From Allofrancisella frigidaquae (lineage in GTDB: Bacteria; Pseudomonadota; Gammaproteobacteria; Francisellales; Francisellaceae), in the NCBI RefSeq assembly GCF_012222825.1, contig NZ_CP038017.1, positions 434,001-498,000 of the forward strand: a stretch of 64,000 nt of DNA, given 5' to 3'. Position numbers and translations under genes: made by a program. This document shows positions 62,773 through 64,000 of this stretch, in pieces (positions within the stretch are counted from its first letter, which is position 1; the number at the start of each line of letters is the position of its first letter). The notes under the pieces are model-generated. The model did no database searches and was not told where the DNA came from. It was given only the letters and a program-made list of their open reading frames with translations.

Positions 62773-63970
62773 CCTTAAATGCCTCTCTAAAACTTTGTAT
62801 ATCTTTATAATTTGCTGAAAGCTTAAATATTTTTACATTTTTCTTATCGATCTGATTAGGAATTAAGTCACCGTTCTCAGCATATGCATTATATCTATAC
62901 CAACTTATCTTATGTATAGTCAATCTTCTTAACAACTCAAATAAAAACTGTGGTACAGCTATTAAACCACTTGTTTGCTGTGGTATATAGTTATAGTAAT
63001 TGTTATTAATGTTTGTTGCTAATTTTATTGAATCACCTATTTGCGCTGACAACTCAGCTATTATATCGCCTTGCCTTATAAAATTCTTAATATTGTTTGC
63101 TATAAATTTAGCATTTCTTTGATACTTATGGATTAATCTATCACTTAGTTCTTGCCAACTATTACATTTCCAATCTATACCCACATTACATACTTGAGAA
63201 CGAAAACCCTTCCATAAGTTAATATCAGAATAATAATATTTATTTTTAAACCTAAAGCCAAAACTTGGATCAACCTCTGACTTGGTTCCAAAAGGCTCAA
63301 AACACTTAGTCGGAGCTAAGCTTAAGCCTTTTTTATAATCAAAAAATCTTATGCTTTGGATTTGCGCTATTGAGCCACCTAAACTATGACCGCTAAAACC
63401 GATACTTCTTACTTGGTATTTAGCTAATACCTCCTCTGTAAATTTTATACCTGCTATCATATGCGGAATGATTTCAGGACTTGGTATTAATTTACCGTGA
63501 CCCATTTTTAAATCCGACCAATAATCCCAGGCTTTGTCAGTACCTCTATTAATAACATAAATACCTTTATTCTCTTTATCATTAACATTCGCCACTACAA
63601 TTGCATAATAACTTGGTGCTGTACCAAAAAAATTTGATTGGCTCCTTGATACAAAATCTAAACTTGTAGCCACCAACTTATATTTTGCTAATACTGGATA
63701 GTAATGATGAGGGTATTGTTCTAAAGCATCTTTTACATCTGAAGATAAAAGAGTTTCTACGCCATCTTTTAGGGTTTTCTTATTATCTTTATATATCAAA
63801 TTTGATAGAGATATATTTTTTTGGTTACTAAACGTATTAAGTAATCTACTTTCATACACCAATTCACAAAGAATACTAGCGTCTTTATCTGGTAGGTGGG
63901 TAAGTATCTCATTTTTGTAATTGTATCTAACTATACCATCATTACCATCTCTATATTCGTAAAAATTCAT
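62762..63970 (-). CDS. lipase (class 3-type, GHSLGG) protein, possible antibacterial effector
   Basis: A 402-residue soluble protein without signal peptide. Residues 193-199 (GHSLGGS) form the nucleophile elbow, with S196 as catalytic serine. A preceding strand GIYVINRGTDKAWDYWSDL (about 135-153) is typical of Lipase_3 / DUF2974 proteins, and a later NGDLIPNQ segment is shared by several phospholipase effectors. The Asp and His of the triad are not pinned down. It is the first gene of a lipase-lipoprotein pair read on the minus strand; the ATG is at 63970, 30 bp from the window edge. A decayed paralog lies across the IS. Confidence 0.78.
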   Translation of the reverse strand: MNFYEYRDGNDGIVRYNYKNEILTHLPDKDASILCELVYESRLLNTFSNQKNISLSNLIYKDNKKTLKDGVETLLSSDVKDALEQYPHHYYPVLAKYKLVATSLDFVSRSQSNFFGTAPSYYAIVVANVNDKENKGIYVINRGTDKAWDYWSDLKMGHGKLIPSPEIIPHMIAGIKFTEEVLAKYQVRSIGFSGHSLGGSIAQIQSIRFFDYKKGLSLAPTKCFEPFGTKSEVDPSFGFRFKNKYYYSDINLWKGFRSQVCNVGIDWKCNSWQELSDRLIHKYQRNAKFIANNIKNFIRQGDIIAELSAQIGDSIKLATNINNNYYNYIPQQTSGLIAVPQFLFELLRRLTIHKISWYRYNAYAENGDLIPNQIDKKNVKIFKLSANYKDIQSFREAFKDDN

Positions 63971-64000
63971 TTCATAAAACCTAAATATATGGCAATAAAA

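Noticed and set aside
1-64000. CRISPR array
   Set aside because: No series of regularly spaced direct repeats with unique spacers was seen; the 66-bp and 6-bp repeats are coding.

Overview
The window is low-GC bacterial DNA, dense with genes on both strands. Protein content is gammaproteobacterial: recC, recN, yadGH-type ABC exporter, trmB, nusB, a hemD-hemX-hemY operon, cydDC, a UPF0260/YcgN protein and dgt. The strong A/T bias, the many AAA/ATA/TTA codons, a large modular GH18 chitinase and an ArnC/GtrB-type lipid-linked glycosyltransferase fit a member of the Francisellaceae (Francisella or Allofrancisella-like). That assignment is inference from gene content only.

Layout. 1-8.2 kb: tail of an unknown gene, recC, a tatD-cupin-TSUP run, a YadG/YadH-type ABC exporter and a membrane glycosyltransferase. 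8.5-17.4 kb: an unusual zinc-ribbon plus transglutaminase-like protein, nadK, a CvfB-type S1 protein, a LysE exporter, trmB, an unknown cysteine-containing protein, a GNAT enzyme, and a four-gene reactive-sulfur module (ArsR/BigR-type sensor, rhodanese, persulfide dioxygenase-like protein, TSUP transporter). 17.4-24.6 kb: 2OG oxygenase, YcgN, two lipoproteins, nusB, a methionine-type aminotransferase with an omega-amidase, proS, then a 0.6-kb hairpin-rich noncoding stretch ending at tRNA-Asn. 24.9-31.7 kb: sufE-hemD-hemX-hemY-gloB, a SPOR-domain protein, feoA and a large unknown exported protein.

31.7-38 kb is accessory-looking. A tRNA-Gly/Cys/Leu cluster is followed by a decayed insertion sequence with recognisable terminal inverted repeats, a 563-residue protein resembling the catalytic domain of large clostridial-type glycosyltransferase toxins, a small secreted protein, the chitinase, and a block of nested inverted repeats. 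38-49 kb: a CHMI-like tautomerase, an MFS transporter, dgt, a purine permease, a stress-type trio (PRC-barrel, YghA-like SDR, ChaB) behind a perfect palindrome, a small protein with the catalytic motifs of YopT-type (C58) cysteine proteases, a 22-residue-repeat exported protein, an OPA-type MFS transporter, RidA and a dicarboxylate/amino-acid symporter. 49-61 kb: cydC/cydD, two small exported or membrane proteins, a flippase, a lipoprotein, a ROK fructokinase, an aminotransferase, a CDF transporter and recN.

The right end (60.8-64 kb) holds a complete IS256-family element inserted at the 3' end of a lipoprotein gene. That gene overlaps a GHSLGG lipase gene, and beyond the IS lies a remnant of a second lipase copy. 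The best candidates for new biology are the lipase/lipoprotein pair with its eroded duplicate, the C58-like protein, the TcdA/B-like glycosyltransferase with an altered DXD motif, and the zinc-ribbon transglutaminase-like protein. None lies beside secretion machinery in this window, so their delivery is unknown.
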